Positions 52,031 through 60,869 of a stretch of DNA of 64,000 bases are shown one piece after another; positions within the stretch are counted from its first letter, which is position 1; each line of letters opens with the position of its first letter. This DNA comes from Leptospira stimsonii (GTDB taxonomy: Bacteria; Spirochaetota; Leptospiria; Leptospirales; Leptospiraceae). Below the pieces are notes generated by a model that was not told where the DNA came from, made no database searches, and saw only the letters and a program-made list of their open reading frames with translations. The DNA lies in assembly GCF_003545875.1 (NCBI RefSeq), contig NZ_QHCS01000010.1, positions 1-64,000 on the forward strand, written 5' to 3'. A program made the position numbers and the translations under genes.

Positions 52031-52278
52031 GGATTGCAAACTTTCGTTGCTTGCAAAACGAACTCTCCACGCTTTTTGTCGAATCCTTTACGAAGTGAGA
52101 ATTTAACTTCTTTTCCTTCTTTGATATCCGTTTCAGATAAGGAAGAATACTTTGCGTTAAAGAAATATTCTATTCCGTCATTTCCTTTGATAAAGCCGTA
52201 GCCCCCCCGATTTGAGTCACGATTCCATGGAATATATTTTCGAACCTTACCGGTTAAAGTGTATTTGTTAGTTTCCAA
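52027..52278 (-). CDS. Cold-shock-domain protein
   Basis: 83 residues (TTG start). RGGYGFIKGNDGIEYFFNAK carries the RNP1- and RNP2-like motifs (GYGFI, YFF) of the OB-fold cold-shock domain, which binds single-stranded nucleic acid. The extra N-terminal TGKVRKYIPWN replaces the usual GTVKWF. It overlaps both neighbours in the head-morphogenesis operon. A role in mRNA or DNA handling is inferred. Confidence 0.7.
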   Translation of the reverse strand: METNKYTLTGKVRKYIPWNRDSNRGGYGFIKGNDGIEYFFNAKYSSLSETDIKEGKEVKFSLRKGFDKKRGEFVLQATKVCNP

Positions 52279-52808
52279 TCGATATATTCAGCGAGCCACG
52301 AATCCGATTCGGGTTCGTAACAACACGTCGGTTCCTCCCAGATCCCGATTGAATATAGATCGGCTTTTCGTATCGGACCAAATTTTCTTTCTAACCGGAT
52401 TCTTTCCTCATTAGCTTCCACATTTTCCGAGTATCTTTCGTCCGTTCGGATTCGTTCTTTTGAGTCACGAATTTTACCTTGTCTGAATATTTCATCAATT
52501 TCACTTAAATCAAAATCATCAATATCATCCACACTCACAGATTCATATTCATGGGAACAGTTCGGGTGCATTGGACAGCAAAATTGATACTCATCTAAGT
52601 GAACAAGCGCGTTACTTTTACCAGGCCAAACTGCTATTGAAGTTATCGGATCGCCGGAAAACTTATCTCCTCCTAAATACTTGAGGTTCAGAGACTTCAT
52701 GTATTTTTCGTCCTGGAGTTTTTCTAAGGATGGAAACACACGTGCAATCTGTCCTAGAAACTCCTTACACTTTGAACAAACGATCGGATTTGATTCAAAA
52801 TCAGTCAC
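52254..52808 (-). CDS. Head morphogenesis protein, C-terminal part (MuF-like)
   Basis: 184 residues from a GTG that overlaps the previous TGA by 4 bp. CSKCKEFLGQIARVFP and CCPMHPNCSHEYESV are the CxxC and HPxC parts that end MuF-type minor head proteins. The missing front half is in the next gene upstream. So the two frames may be one protein split by a coupled stop-start, or rejoined by frameshift. Confidence 0.5.
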   Translation of the reverse strand: MTDFESNPIVCSKCKEFLGQIARVFPSLEKLQDEKYMKSLNLKYLGGDKFSGDPITSIAVWPGKSNALVHLDEYQFCCPMHPNCSHEYESVSVDDIDDFDLSEIDEIFRQGKIRDSKERIRTDERYSENVEANEERIRLERKFGPIRKADLYSIGIWEEPTCCYEPESDSWLAEYIDWKLTNTL

Positions 52809-53785
52809 GAATACGAACCGCCGCCAAATTGAACGTATTGGGCGCCTTGTTTTTCATTGGAAAGCATGAGTAGTTTTCCGTTATTAAAATTGATGGAGCT
52901 TTCAGTAAATGCAAATCGTGTCATGCCCCGATTTAGGTGATCCGTAACTAATTTTTCATATTTCTTTTCCCTACGTGCTCTCGTTAAGTCAGAAATCCCA
53001 GATTCAAATAATCCCAGGGCTTCTTGAATCTCAGTATCGTCCGGCGATATCATAAGTGACCTGATTTCTTCCTCAGTTGCGTTTCGAGAAAGAGCCTCCG
53101 CAATTTGGCGTCTGTACATTTTAGTAATTAATTCATACGCTCGACCGGACCTTTCTCCATTTTTATCATACACAGCAAGCCACTGCGCTCCTTTAGCCTG
53201 TCCGTAGATTAGAGAGTAAGTTTGTTCTCTAGTTAATCCCGTTTCTTCCATGAGAACGTCAATATCGCCAAGTTCAGGAAGATTGTAAGAGGTTGCACGC
53301 TCTGAAAATTCAGGAATTGTCATTTCCTTTAGCTCTTCTGGATCTTCTCCCTCTCCAATCATATACTGAGCGACATATCCGAGAATCGTTGCTTTATTTC
53401 TTTCTTCTAAATAAATTCTATTCCAGTCCTGGGCTAAAAAATCAAAAATACCTTGATCGGCTTCTTCTAACTCATCCCTTGAAATGACACCTTCTGGAAA
53501 GATGATTCTTCCTGTCTGGCGAGGGAGATTTTTATAATCCTTTGAAAGATCCGGCGTTACATTGATCGTTCTTGGTAAAAAGGTAGGTCTTACAAGGAGT
53601 TCTCCGAAGAACTTTTTACGGAGAATCCCCATCGCATCCGACCAAATGGATTTTTGAATTTCGAATTGAATCCTACTTTTCGGATCACCTAAAAATGAGT
53701 ATTGTAAGGATAAAAAGTAGTAAAGCCATGCGTAGGTCAGTTCCCGCAAGACTCTATACTCCGATAGAGGAGATTCTCGTTTCAT
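52805..53785 (-). CDS. Head morphogenesis protein, N-terminal part (MuF-like)
   Basis: 326 residues. The helical body ends in RFAFTESSINFNNGKLLMLS, which resembles the ARTE...NxG segment of MuF proteins just before their Cys motif. The stop codon overlaps the GTG of the next gene. Probably a minor capsid protein at the portal vertex. The start follows a terminator by a few bases. Confidence 0.5.
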   Translation of the reverse strand: MKRESPLSEYRVLRELTYAWLYYFLSLQYSFLGDPKSRIQFEIQKSIWSDAMGILRKKFFGELLVRPTFLPRTINVTPDLSKDYKNLPRQTGRIIFPEGVISRDELEEADQGIFDFLAQDWNRIYLEERNKATILGYVAQYMIGEGEDPEELKEMTIPEFSERATSYNLPELGDIDVLMEETGLTREQTYSLIYGQAKGAQWLAVYDKNGERSGRAYELITKMYRRQIAEALSRNATEEEIRSLMISPDDTEIQEALGLFESGISDLTRARREKKYEKLVTDHLNRGMTRFAFTESSINFNNGKLLMLSNEKQGAQYVQFGGGSYS

Positions 53786-53787
53786 AA

Positions 53788-53815
53788 AGAAAACCTCCCG
53801 TCAAGAGAGAGGTTT
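53788..53815 (-). terminator. Rho-independent terminator before the MuF-like operon
   Basis: Minus strand AACCTCTC, 7-nt loop, GGGAGGTT, then TTCTTT. It would end transcripts from the gene at 53826-54356, and lies 3 bp before the start of the MuF-like gene. Confidence 0.7.
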
Positions 53816-53825
53816 ATTCTACCTA

Positions 53826-54356
53826 TTAAATCCCCGCTTCCCGGATGAGTTTACAAGCCTTCCAAAAAAGGACATGAAGAACAGTATCTCTTCCTCTTTG
53901 ATTTTCTATTGAGGAGCATACGCTATCGTAAAGAACTTGCCTATCTTGTGAGGATAAATTACCAATTTTTTCCGCGAATTCCGTTTCACTCTCAGGAGTT
54001 CCTGAAATAAGACTAGAGGCATTGAGTAACCGAAAACCTTTCCAAAAAAGGATATAGAGAACGGTGTCTCTGGATTGCTGATTAACGACCGAAGAGTAGA
54101 GGCTGTCAAAGAGGTTTTGCCGATCTTGCTCACTTAGTTCAAGAATCAAGTTTGCGAGAATCACATCCTCATCTTCTACATTGTCGGCTTTTTTTATTTC
54201 TGTTCGCTCAATATCCTCTGAAACTGGATGCGTTTCCGGTTGATGAATTTCGGAAAGTTCTCCAGAAGGAACTTCACTTTCGGAATGGTTTATTTCTTCG
54301 TTACTTTCGATCGGATTTTGGGGTAATTCATTTGAGAGAGTTTCATTTGTAGACAT
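53826..54356 (-). CDS. Hypothetical protein with an internal tandem duplication
   Basis: 176 residues. An acidic, disordered first 70 residues is followed by two copies of a 38-residue unit: LSEQDRQNLFDSLYSSVVNQ (about 75) and LSSQDRQVLYDSVCSSIENQ (about 137), each ending in LFWKxxxLxx. The repeats could form a small helical pair. No family recognised. It ends in a terminator. Confidence 0.5.
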   Translation of the reverse strand: MSTNETLSNELPQNPIESNEEINHSESEVPSGELSEIHQPETHPVSEDIERTEIKKADNVEDEDVILANLILELSEQDRQNLFDSLYSSVVNQQSRDTVLYILFWKGFRLLNASSLISGTPESETEFAEKIGNLSSQDRQVLYDSVCSSIENQRGRDTVLHVLFWKACKLIREAGI

Positions 54357-54467
54357 GGAATCGATTCCTTATTGTTGAATTTTCCAAATTCTACGCGCGA
54401 AGGAGTCGAATCGGGAAAAGAATCGATTTGATTTTTACTGTTTTTATATAAATTTTTTAGATTAATT

Positions 54468-54527
54468 AAATACTCCGAAGCAGGCTTCAATCGATTCTGG
54501 CTTTTTAAAACCTGCTTCGAAGTATTT
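54468..54527. repeat. Inverted repeat between two hypothetical genes
   Basis: Arms AAATACTCCGAAGCAGG (54468-54484) and CCTGCTTCGAAGTATTT (54511-54527), 17 bp with one mismatch, 26-nt loop. There is no T-run on the minus strand, so it is not a simple terminator. It could be a protein-binding site, an mRNA processing structure or a replication-related hairpin. Confidence 0.5.
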
Positions 54528-54539
54528 CTTAGAAATTTA

Positions 54540-55007
54540 TTAGCCGGTTTTTTTAAAAAATCGAATACGCATTGTTTTTCGAAACGTTTCCAAAACAGAC
54601 GGTTTATTGATTCGATTCGCAACTTCAAATCGCCTCAAGTCTACTGGAAATTCCAAAGGAGTTCCTATATTTGAAAGAACCAGTATGACGCCTGTATCGG
54701 TTTCTTGAGGCATTCCGCCAAATGGACCCGCTGAATTTTTCTTTGGTTTACGATAGATTTCTTGGATGATTCCGTATTCGCCTTCCCTTGGATATTCATA
54801 TCCACCTCGCAAAGACTCAATGAGTCTCACTTTATCGCCTACCTTGAAGGAAATTTTCCGGTTCAAAAGATCGGAAATGTCTTCTACAAGGTCTTCTTTC
54901 TTTTCACTGGAAAGGGTCGCAAATTCTGCTTTCCGGTCTTCTATTTCTTTGATTAGTCCTGCAATTATCTGCGCCCGCTTACTAAAGTCATAGCCGTCAA
55001 AAATCAT
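54540..55007 (-). CDS. Hypothetical protein with SH3-like segment
   Basis: 155 residues. The first half is helical, the second half reads FKVGDKVRLIESLRGGYEYP, then GEYGIIQEIYRKPKK and TGVILVLSNIGTPLEFPVDL, as in SH3-like or KOW-type folds. AGGAAAGGAT precedes the ATG, a good ribosome site. No family recognised. Confidence 0.5.
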   Translation of the reverse strand: MIFDGYDFSKRAQIIAGLIKEIEDRKAEFATLSSEKKEDLVEDISDLLNRKISFKVGDKVRLIESLRGGYEYPREGEYGIIQEIYRKPKKNSAGPFGGMPQETDTGVILVLSNIGTPLEFPVDLRRFEVANRINKPSVLETFRKTMRIRFFKKTG

Positions 55008-55352
55008 ATCCTTTCCTATATGTTTTTAACAGATTCTACATTTATAATAATAAGAAATTGATAATCGATTCTCTATATTATCAAATGTGAATCCATTTCT
55101 CTTAAAACGTTTGAACGTTATTTGACTTGTGTCCACTATTTATTTCAAAAAAGGTAACAAAACACAGATTAAATGTAAGGGATGAGGAATCTGTGACTTT
55201 TGTAAAAAACACAAACGTATTATAATTTCGAGGTGTTTTAGATAACAATTTTCAAAGAATACGGTGTTTACCTATTTCGCATTAATGCGCTCTATTATAA
55301 TACGAAATGACGCAACTTCTACCTATGACTAATGTTCTAAATTCTATGCGTT
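55008..55352. other. AT-rich intergenic region
   Basis: 345 bp without a usable frame. TATAAT-like hexamers occur on both strands (around 55216-55225 and 55281-55291), and a short palindrome, GCATTAATGC, lies at about 55280. It should carry the promoter of the minus-strand gene at 55007, but I cannot fix it. Confidence 0.35.
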
Positions 55353-55976
55353 TTATGGATTTACAAATCTCGGTTTTTTTAATACGATCCGTTTAATAAA
55401 CGATACTTTGTGAAGTGAATCCCAACCATATAATTGAATCATACTTGCGTATTCTAAAGATCGAGAAATCATCCGCATTGGATCCGAATCAAAAAGTAGT
55501 TCGAATATTATTTTTTCATATTCCTGGATCGAATTACTTTCAGGATGTAGCCTAAATCCTAAATGAGCGATTTCTTTTTCCAGAGTATTCATTCTATATT
55601 TAAACTGTATCCGATTCAGCTCTAAGAAAAAGAGTCCGAGCGTAGCGCAAACAAAGATCGCGACAGTAATCACGAGCAAAAAGAAAGGCACCCCACTTAG
55701 GTCTAGTCTTGGAATTAATCCAAGAAACGCGCCAGAAAGAAACGAGGTAAGAAAAAGGGCAGAAATGACAGACTTAGTTTTCTTATTTTCAAGATAGTTA
55801 CGAAGATGTGAGATAAAAATTGACCACCAAAGAACTAATTCAGCAGTTTTTTTGTTTCTTTTGAATTCATTCAGTGAATTGCGAGGCAATTCATTTTCCG
55901 AACGAGCCAAACAAACTTCCAGAGAAAGCAGATGTGCTTTATACAAAGGATATGGATTTTCTTGGCTCGGTTTCAT
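55353..55976 (-). CDS. Two-helix membrane protein
   Basis: 207 residues with two central hydrophobic helices (SVISALFLTSFLSGAFLGLI and GVPFFLLVITVAIFVCATLG) flanked by charged cytosolic-type parts. No family recognised. It lies 70 bp after the large terminase stop. Confidence 0.5.
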   Translation of the reverse strand: MKPSQENPYPLYKAHLLSLEVCLARSENELPRNSLNEFKRNKKTAELVLWWSIFISHLRNYLENKKTKSVISALFLTSFLSGAFLGLIPRLDLSGVPFFLLVITVAIFVCATLGLFFLELNRIQFKYRMNTLEKEIAHLGFRLHPESNSIQEYEKIIFELLFDSDPMRMISRSLEYASMIQLYGWDSLHKVSFIKRIVLKKPRFVNP

Positions 55977-56045
55977 ATTTGCAGGACGGTCGCGACAAAT
56001 ACAATTGGCGAGAACTATTTTTATTGCACTAAAAAAATTCTCTTT

Positions 56046-57482
56046 CTAACTTTTTGAAAATTTATTTGGGTCTATGCCAAACCTTTCTAACCTTTTATTT
56101 CGAATATCAGAAGCAGACATTGGTCTATTTTCTAATTCTTTTTTTACCTTAGAATATGATCTTGTGATTATATCTCTTTTTCCTCCTATTATTTTCAAAG
56201 CCAAATATCGTAGAGCGTCCATTGCGTGATCATGATTTCTAATCGGAATCTCTTTTGCGTTTTTTCCATCTTTTTGAGGCTCCCAAGAATAAATTGAAAA
56301 TTCCTCGATGGTATGAACACAGGATCGGAAAATTCTTAGTTTAACCCCTATTGTAGACTCAAGGAGTTTTATTAAAGCCTGAATTCCGGTAGAAACATCT
56401 TTATCGGCCGCAAATGTTGCATATCCGCATTCCGCCATAGTTGCGCGATCTTCCGCATCATGATCGGCAACAATCCAAAGATTTGGTTTTCTTCTATCTC
56501 CTATGAGTTCGCAGTGTCTTCTTACCGTATGCTCCGTGAGATAGTGTTCATCTGCTAAATACCAGGTTTCGTTTGCCTTGTCGAAATAGAGCCACAGGAA
56601 AACAAATGGATTTGTGTATCCAAAGTCAACCGCACCCGCACAGTCCCAGGTGTCAGGAATTTTGAATGGCTCGACAATCGCCGATTCAAACATCGGATAA
56701 ACAAGTCCTTCAACGTCTATCCACAGCCCCAGATACAAACGGTCCCGTTCGACACCCGTAAGCTCCGAAAGCATTTGTTTGTATTCATCAGAGATAAAAG
56801 GATTATCGAGAGGTGTCCAGTGACGACGGGACATTCTACTTTGTCTTTTGGAAGAGAGAGCCTCTCCCGTTTCCGGATCTTGTCTAAGAACAAAGTATTT
56901 GTATATCCAGTGGAATCGATTCCTCGGGTTACAATCGACTATGAGTTTGTTAGTTAGTTCTTCTCTTACATACGAGAGCCTTGTTTTTATTTTTTGAAAC
57001 GTGGGATAAGAGATTTGAGTCGCTTCGTTTAAGAAAATGGTATTGAACTCTGTCCCCATAATCTTTTCAACACGATCGGAATCATCAAGACCGGCTCCGT
57101 AGATCTCAGCTCCGTTTGTAAATGTAATTACGTGGTCGCTTTCATTGATTGAATAGTCTCGATCTCTAACAAAACCCATCTCTTTGAGGCATGGAAGTAG
57201 GGTCTGCCTCCAAACACTCATACGAAGATGATTGAGTCTGTATCTTGCTATTAAGTGTCTTGATCCCGCAGAGATCCAAGCCCGCGAAATTATTGCCTTT
57301 ATGATTAGGTAGGTTTTACCACTACGAGCACCGCCGTCGTAGCATATCTCTTGAATAAAATGATTGCTCCAATCTTCGCTAAGAGCTAAGGACTGTTTCG
57401 GTGAGAAATATTTACTTCTTTGAATTGTCTCCGTTTTGACTTTTGCTGGATCTATCTTTAGAAGTTTCTTCCTTGCCGACAC
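56046..57482 (-). CDS. terL: Terminase large subunit
   Basis: 478 residues. Walker A GGARSGKT at 50-57 and Walker B NTIFLNEAT at about 148-156 form the packaging ATPase. A nuclease-like Asp region follows (AGAVDFGYTNPFVFLWLYF at about 285, VADHDAEDRATM at about 350). It cuts and pumps phage DNA into the capsid through the portal. The start (GTG 57482) lies 71 bp inside the small subunit gene, typical of this pair. PBSX-like in pattern. Confidence 0.85.
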   Translation of the reverse strand: MSARKKLLKIDPAKVKTETIQRSKYFSPKQSLALSEDWSNHFIQEICYDGGARSGKTYLIIKAIISRAWISAGSRHLIARYRLNHLRMSVWRQTLLPCLKEMGFVRDRDYSINESDHVITFTNGAEIYGAGLDDSDRVEKIMGTEFNTIFLNEATQISYPTFQKIKTRLSYVREELTNKLIVDCNPRNRFHWIYKYFVLRQDPETGEALSSKRQSRMSRRHWTPLDNPFISDEYKQMLSELTGVERDRLYLGLWIDVEGLVYPMFESAIVEPFKIPDTWDCAGAVDFGYTNPFVFLWLYFDKANETWYLADEHYLTEHTVRRHCELIGDRRKPNLWIVADHDAEDRATMAECGYATFAADKDVSTGIQALIKLLESTIGVKLRIFRSCVHTIEEFSIYSWEPQKDGKNAKEIPIRNHDHAMDALRYLALKIIGGKRDIITRSYSKVKKELENRPMSASDIRNKRLERFGIDPNKFSKS

Positions 57483-58047
57483 CTATGGCTTTCCCGCCAA
57501 TGAGCTTCTCGATCGAACCGGGGAGTTCTCCGACACCGGTGATAATTTGAAGATTGAATTGGCTTTTATCCTCCGGAGATCCGGATTCGTTTCGGATAGT
57601 ATCCGGTAAGCCCAAGGATCGGAGAAGTTCCCGAAGGAGAGTATTTCTCGATTTGATTAAGTAAGAAAGATCCTCGTTGGAAAGTTCAGGATCATATATT
57701 CGTTTTTTGATAAGATCAAGAAGTTCGGTCGCCTCAGTATTCATACGAGCAAGAGTCGTCGAAGCGTTTGAAATAATAGAAAGTGCGGTTTTTTCCCTCA
57801 CTTTTCCTTCTATTTCCTCAAAATCATCCTTCCAGCCGTTTCTGTGAATCAGATTGTCGAGTTGTTTGTATTCGATTTTATACTTTTGACAAATCTCCTC
57901 TCTGGAAGAACCCTGCAAGTAAGCAAATCGAATCTTTAGTTGGTCTTTTTTAGAAAGTTTTTCTTTAGTTGGTGCGCGAGTTGATAAAGCCTTCTTTTTC
58001 CCACCCTTAGAAGTCTTTCGGGTGGTCACTTTCTTTTTGGCTACCAT
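57412..58047 (-). CDS. terS: Terminase small subunit
   Basis: 211 residues. A Lys-rich N terminus, then a helix-turn-helix part (KIRFAYLQGSSREEICQKYK, then LDNLIHRNGWKDDFEE) and a helical oligomerisation part (ATELLDLIKKRIYDP, RNTLLRELLRSLGLP). It would choose the packaging site and hand DNA to TerL, whose gene it overlaps. The C-terminal 40 residues are Ser/Lys-rich and flexible. Confidence 0.75.
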   Translation of the reverse strand: MVAKKKVTTRKTSKGGKKKALSTRAPTKEKLSKKDQLKIRFAYLQGSSREEICQKYKIEYKQLDNLIHRNGWKDDFEEIEGKVREKTALSIISNASTTLARMNTEATELLDLIKKRIYDPELSNEDLSYLIKSRNTLLRELLRSLGLPDTIRNESGSPEDKSQFNLQIITGVGELPGSIEKLIGGKAIGVGKEETSKDRSSKSQNGDNSKK

Positions 58048-58102
58048 AAAGTAGAACTATAACAGAATAAGTTTTATCATTTTCATGAATTGAAACTCAC
58101 TT

Positions 58103-59068
58103 TTATTTGTCCTCTTTCGATTTCGAAAGAACATTCGATAGAAGAAGGTCAGCGTCCAAAACATTGATTTCGTTTAGTTCGATTCCGTAGAAATTCCTTC
58201 CGTTTTCTAAGGCTACCTTACCGACTGTCCCCTCTCCCATAAAGGGATCCAGAACGGTTCCACCTTTCGGACATCCCGCGAGAACACAGATTTCAAATAG
58301 TCTCTCAGGTCCGACTGCCGAGTGTTGTCCTTTAGAATTTGGAGTTGGAATTTTCCAAACGGATCTTCGTCTTGCGGTAAAATCATGATCTCGTTTTTTA
58401 TTTTCTAAAATTCTCTTTTTGATTTCAGACGGATTTTCTGCCTTAAAATCCAAATAATCTTTTAGCCCTTTCCCTTCATATTGCCCGTGTTCGTCTGCCC
58501 CCATTGATTTTAATAAAGCCGAAAGAGTAGACCCTGAGTGATGAATTCCTCCAAGCGGGACTGAAACTGACCGATAATCGAAATAATAACTATCAAGATC
58601 CAAAACGAAAAAAAGTGCGTATTCGTGTGAATTTGTAAACCTTCGACTAACAGATTCCGGTTTGCATGAACCTATATTTCCTTCATCCGTCGAAATTGAT
58701 TTTGCCCAGACAATCTCTTGAACAAATAGAAATCCCTCTTCTTGCATCATGTCGATAAATCCGGAAGGAATTCGAAGTGCACAACCGTGTCTAAACGAAT
58801 CGCCAATATTTACAAAGACGGTTGCAGTTTTTTTTAATCTTCTTTTTGATTCTCGAAATACTTGACTAAGATGAAAAAAATATTCCCAAGGAGCCGCTTC
58901 CCGGCCAATCTCTAAATTCGAATACGGATGACCTTCGGGAAGATAGTTTCTTTTCTGGAAATAAGGTGGCGAAGTTACTATACAATCGATACTATTTTCA
59001 TGTTCTTCTTTTACAAACGTCCTTTTTAGAATTCTGTCCGAAGCGCCAACGGATACTTTGTATTTCAT
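58103..59068 (-). CDS. DNA methyltransferase 1 (SPPY type)
   Basis: 321 residues. Catalytic SPPY at 33-36 precedes the cofactor motif LDPFMGEGTVGKVALENGRN at about 284-303, the order of beta-class amino-methylases. SPPY is usual for N4-cytosine enzymes. It lacks a nuclease partner, so it likely protects or regulates phage DNA. ATGA overlap with the ParB-HTH gene couples the two. Confidence 0.75.
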   Translation of the reverse strand: MKYKVSVGASDRILKRTFVKEEHENSIDCIVTSPPYFQKRNYLPEGHPYSNLEIGREAAPWEYFFHLSQVFRESKRRLKKTATVFVNIGDSFRHGCALRIPSGFIDMMQEEGFLFVQEIVWAKSISTDEGNIGSCKPESVSRRFTNSHEYALFFVLDLDSYYFDYRSVSVPLGGIHHSGSTLSALLKSMGADEHGQYEGKGLKDYLDFKAENPSEIKKRILENKKRDHDFTARRRSVWKIPTPNSKGQHSAVGPERLFEICVLAGCPKGGTVLDPFMGEGTVGKVALENGRNFYGIELNEINVLDADLLLSNVLSKSKEDK

Positions 59069-59976
59069 TTCATTCTTTCCTCACAAAGTATTGCTATCTC
59101 TTCGAACAAGGAAATCGAACACTCCCACTTGCCGCCCTCAAGTTCCGCAATATAGGATTGTGAATAACCTAATGCTTGCGCGAGTTCAAACTGAGTCATT
59201 CTCGCGTCCTTACGTAATTCACGAATCCGAGAGGCTAACTCGGAATTCTCAAATTTGAAATTCTTATTAAATGACTTTGACCTTGCCGCTTCGGCAGAAT
59301 CCCGAATCACGTCTTTAAATTTGCCCTTCCATTCATAATTGAGATTTTTTCCGTTTACTTGAAGAAGGAAATTTCCATCCGAGAGGTCGGAGATACTGAC
59401 TCGAAGTCCGCGTATCTTTTTTTTCTCCCAAAGACTCCTGAGTTCCTCCAGTGTTACTTCTTTACTGCTTCCAGTTCGTATCTTTTTTAGATCTGCTTTA
59501 AGGGTCGAGGTCGGAATTCCCGTTTCATCGGAAATCGTTTCGAGTCTACGAATTGTTATTTTTGAACCTGTAAAAAAGTCAGGACAATACGCTTGCAATA
59601 TAAGAATTCTATCTTGATGACCGAAATGACGCCTTCTTACATTTCGAGAAATCATATAGGAAAGTTCGTTCTTTGGGGAAACTACGTATCCGGAAATAGT
59701 CGTCCATCCGAGAAGTTTTACTGCTTTTATCCTGTTCTCACCGGACAAACAAAGAAAGATGTTCTGATCTTCAAGATAACGAACTGAAATGGGTTCATGC
59801 AAACCAAACCTCGATATGTCTATAGCGAGATTCTTGATGTATGTTTCGGACTTTGTTTTAAAGAGTTCTGGGTTTTTTGGATGAAACCGAATTCTATCCA
59901 AAGGAATTTGTGAGACTAAGGGTGAATCTTCATGTCCAACGATTAAATCTAGGTTTTGTTTTGCCGGGCTTTTCAC
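59065..59976 (-). CDS. ParB-domain protein fused to XRE helix-turn-helix
   Basis: 303 residues. Residues about 15-130 are ParB-like (LDRIRFHPKNPELFKTKS, then LCLSGENRIKAVKLLGWTT, then SRNVRRRHFGHQDRILILQA). The last 60 residues form an XRE domain (RELRKDARMTQFELAQALGY, SQSYIAELEGGK). The union of a CTP-binding clamp and a repressor-type DNA reader is unusual. Possible roles: phage partition, or regulation of the methylase behind it. No ParA is seen. Confidence 0.65.
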   Translation of the reverse strand: MKSPAKQNLDLIVGHEDSPLVSQIPLDRIRFHPKNPELFKTKSETYIKNLAIDISRFGLHEPISVRYLEDQNIFLCLSGENRIKAVKLLGWTTISGYVVSPKNELSYMISRNVRRRHFGHQDRILILQAYCPDFFTGSKITIRRLETISDETGIPTSTLKADLKKIRTGSSKEVTLEELRSLWEKKKIRGLRVSISDLSDGNFLLQVNGKNLNYEWKGKFKDVIRDSAEAARSKSFNKNFKFENSELASRIRELRKDARMTQFELAQALGYSQSYIAELEGGKWECSISLFEEIAILCEERMK

Positions 59977-60051
59977 CCCTTATGCGTAACTTTTTCACCC
60001 CGAAAGAGTCCATTCGAGAAGGGGATCAAATTTGAAAAAATTAAGGACTGT

Positions 60052-60798
60052 CTACTTTTTTGTATTTAATTTCTTCTTCTTTTTTTGGTTTTCTAAATCA
60101 AGCTCGATAGCGCGTTTTAATCCTCCAAATGGTTTTAACTGTTTCGCCAATTTACTTTTTTCATTTAACAGCTTTTTTGTTTGATTATCAATAGTTTGTA
60201 CTTGTTTTACAATCTTGTGAATCGTTGTAAGTTTCTTCTTATCAAGATCTTTTAGCTGAACCCGAGTCGGTTCATTTCCAGAAAGGATTGCTTTTGCTTC
60301 TTTCAAATATCTTTGATTTGTCCTTAAAGATCTACCAAAGGATTTTGTAATCACCTCAGACAAAGGCGGTCCTAACTTCTTTCTTTCTTCAGGTGAAATA
60401 TTCCCTCTAAACTCTTTGAGTATCCTCTCTTTTCCGAACTCTTTGATGATTGCTTTTACCGTATCGTCATCGCTCATCGTAAGTCCGTCATTATTGACTG
60501 AATACATCACATACCGGCGGACATCATCTGTTAGTTCAGAAACAACCATTTTGGCTAATATCGTCGCGTGTTTTGCTTTTTTATTCCCTCTTGATCTACG
60601 ATCTCCGTTTAAAAGCCAATATTTCCCGTTTTGAGTCGGATGTTTTACGACGATTACAGCCTCAGTCACTCCAATACTTTTAATTTTTTCATTAAAAGCA
60701 TCTTCTTCCTCTTTGGGAATTTCTCTGGATATTAAGTTAGGGTGTTTAATAAGGTCAGATTGCTTGATTTGAAAGGAGTCGGAGTAGTCTATTTTCAT
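60052..60798 (-). CDS. ParB-like protein
   Basis: 248 residues. The fold signature is PIVV-like TEAVIVVKHPTQNGKYWLLN followed by GDRRSRGNKKAKH (the usual GEHRR motif as GDRRSR), VMYSVNNDGLTMSDDD and a helical C terminus rich in Lys. Likely CTP- and DNA-binding. The C-terminal KKKKKLNTKK is a DNA-contact tail. It is the second of three ParB-domain genes in the phage. Confidence 0.6.
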   Translation of the reverse strand: MKIDYSDSFQIKQSDLIKHPNLISREIPKEEEDAFNEKIKSIGVTEAVIVVKHPTQNGKYWLLNGDRRSRGNKKAKHATILAKMVVSELTDDVRRYVMYSVNNDGLTMSDDDTVKAIIKEFGKERILKEFRGNISPEERKKLGPPLSEVITKSFGRSLRTNQRYLKEAKAILSGNEPTRVQLKDLDKKKLTTIHKIVKQVQTIDNQTKKLLNEKSKLAKQLKPFGGLKRAIELDLENQKKKKKLNTKK

Positions 60799-60869
60799 AC
60801 GGACTAAAGTTCTGCTTCTCGATCAAGATTAGTAAAGTCATTTTCTTCACGAGTTTAGATTTAATAAAC

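Noticed and set aside
54290..54628. Minus-strand 112-residue frame
   Set aside because: It overlaps the starts and ends of two better genes, has no ribosome site and covers the inverted repeat. I take it as a shadow.
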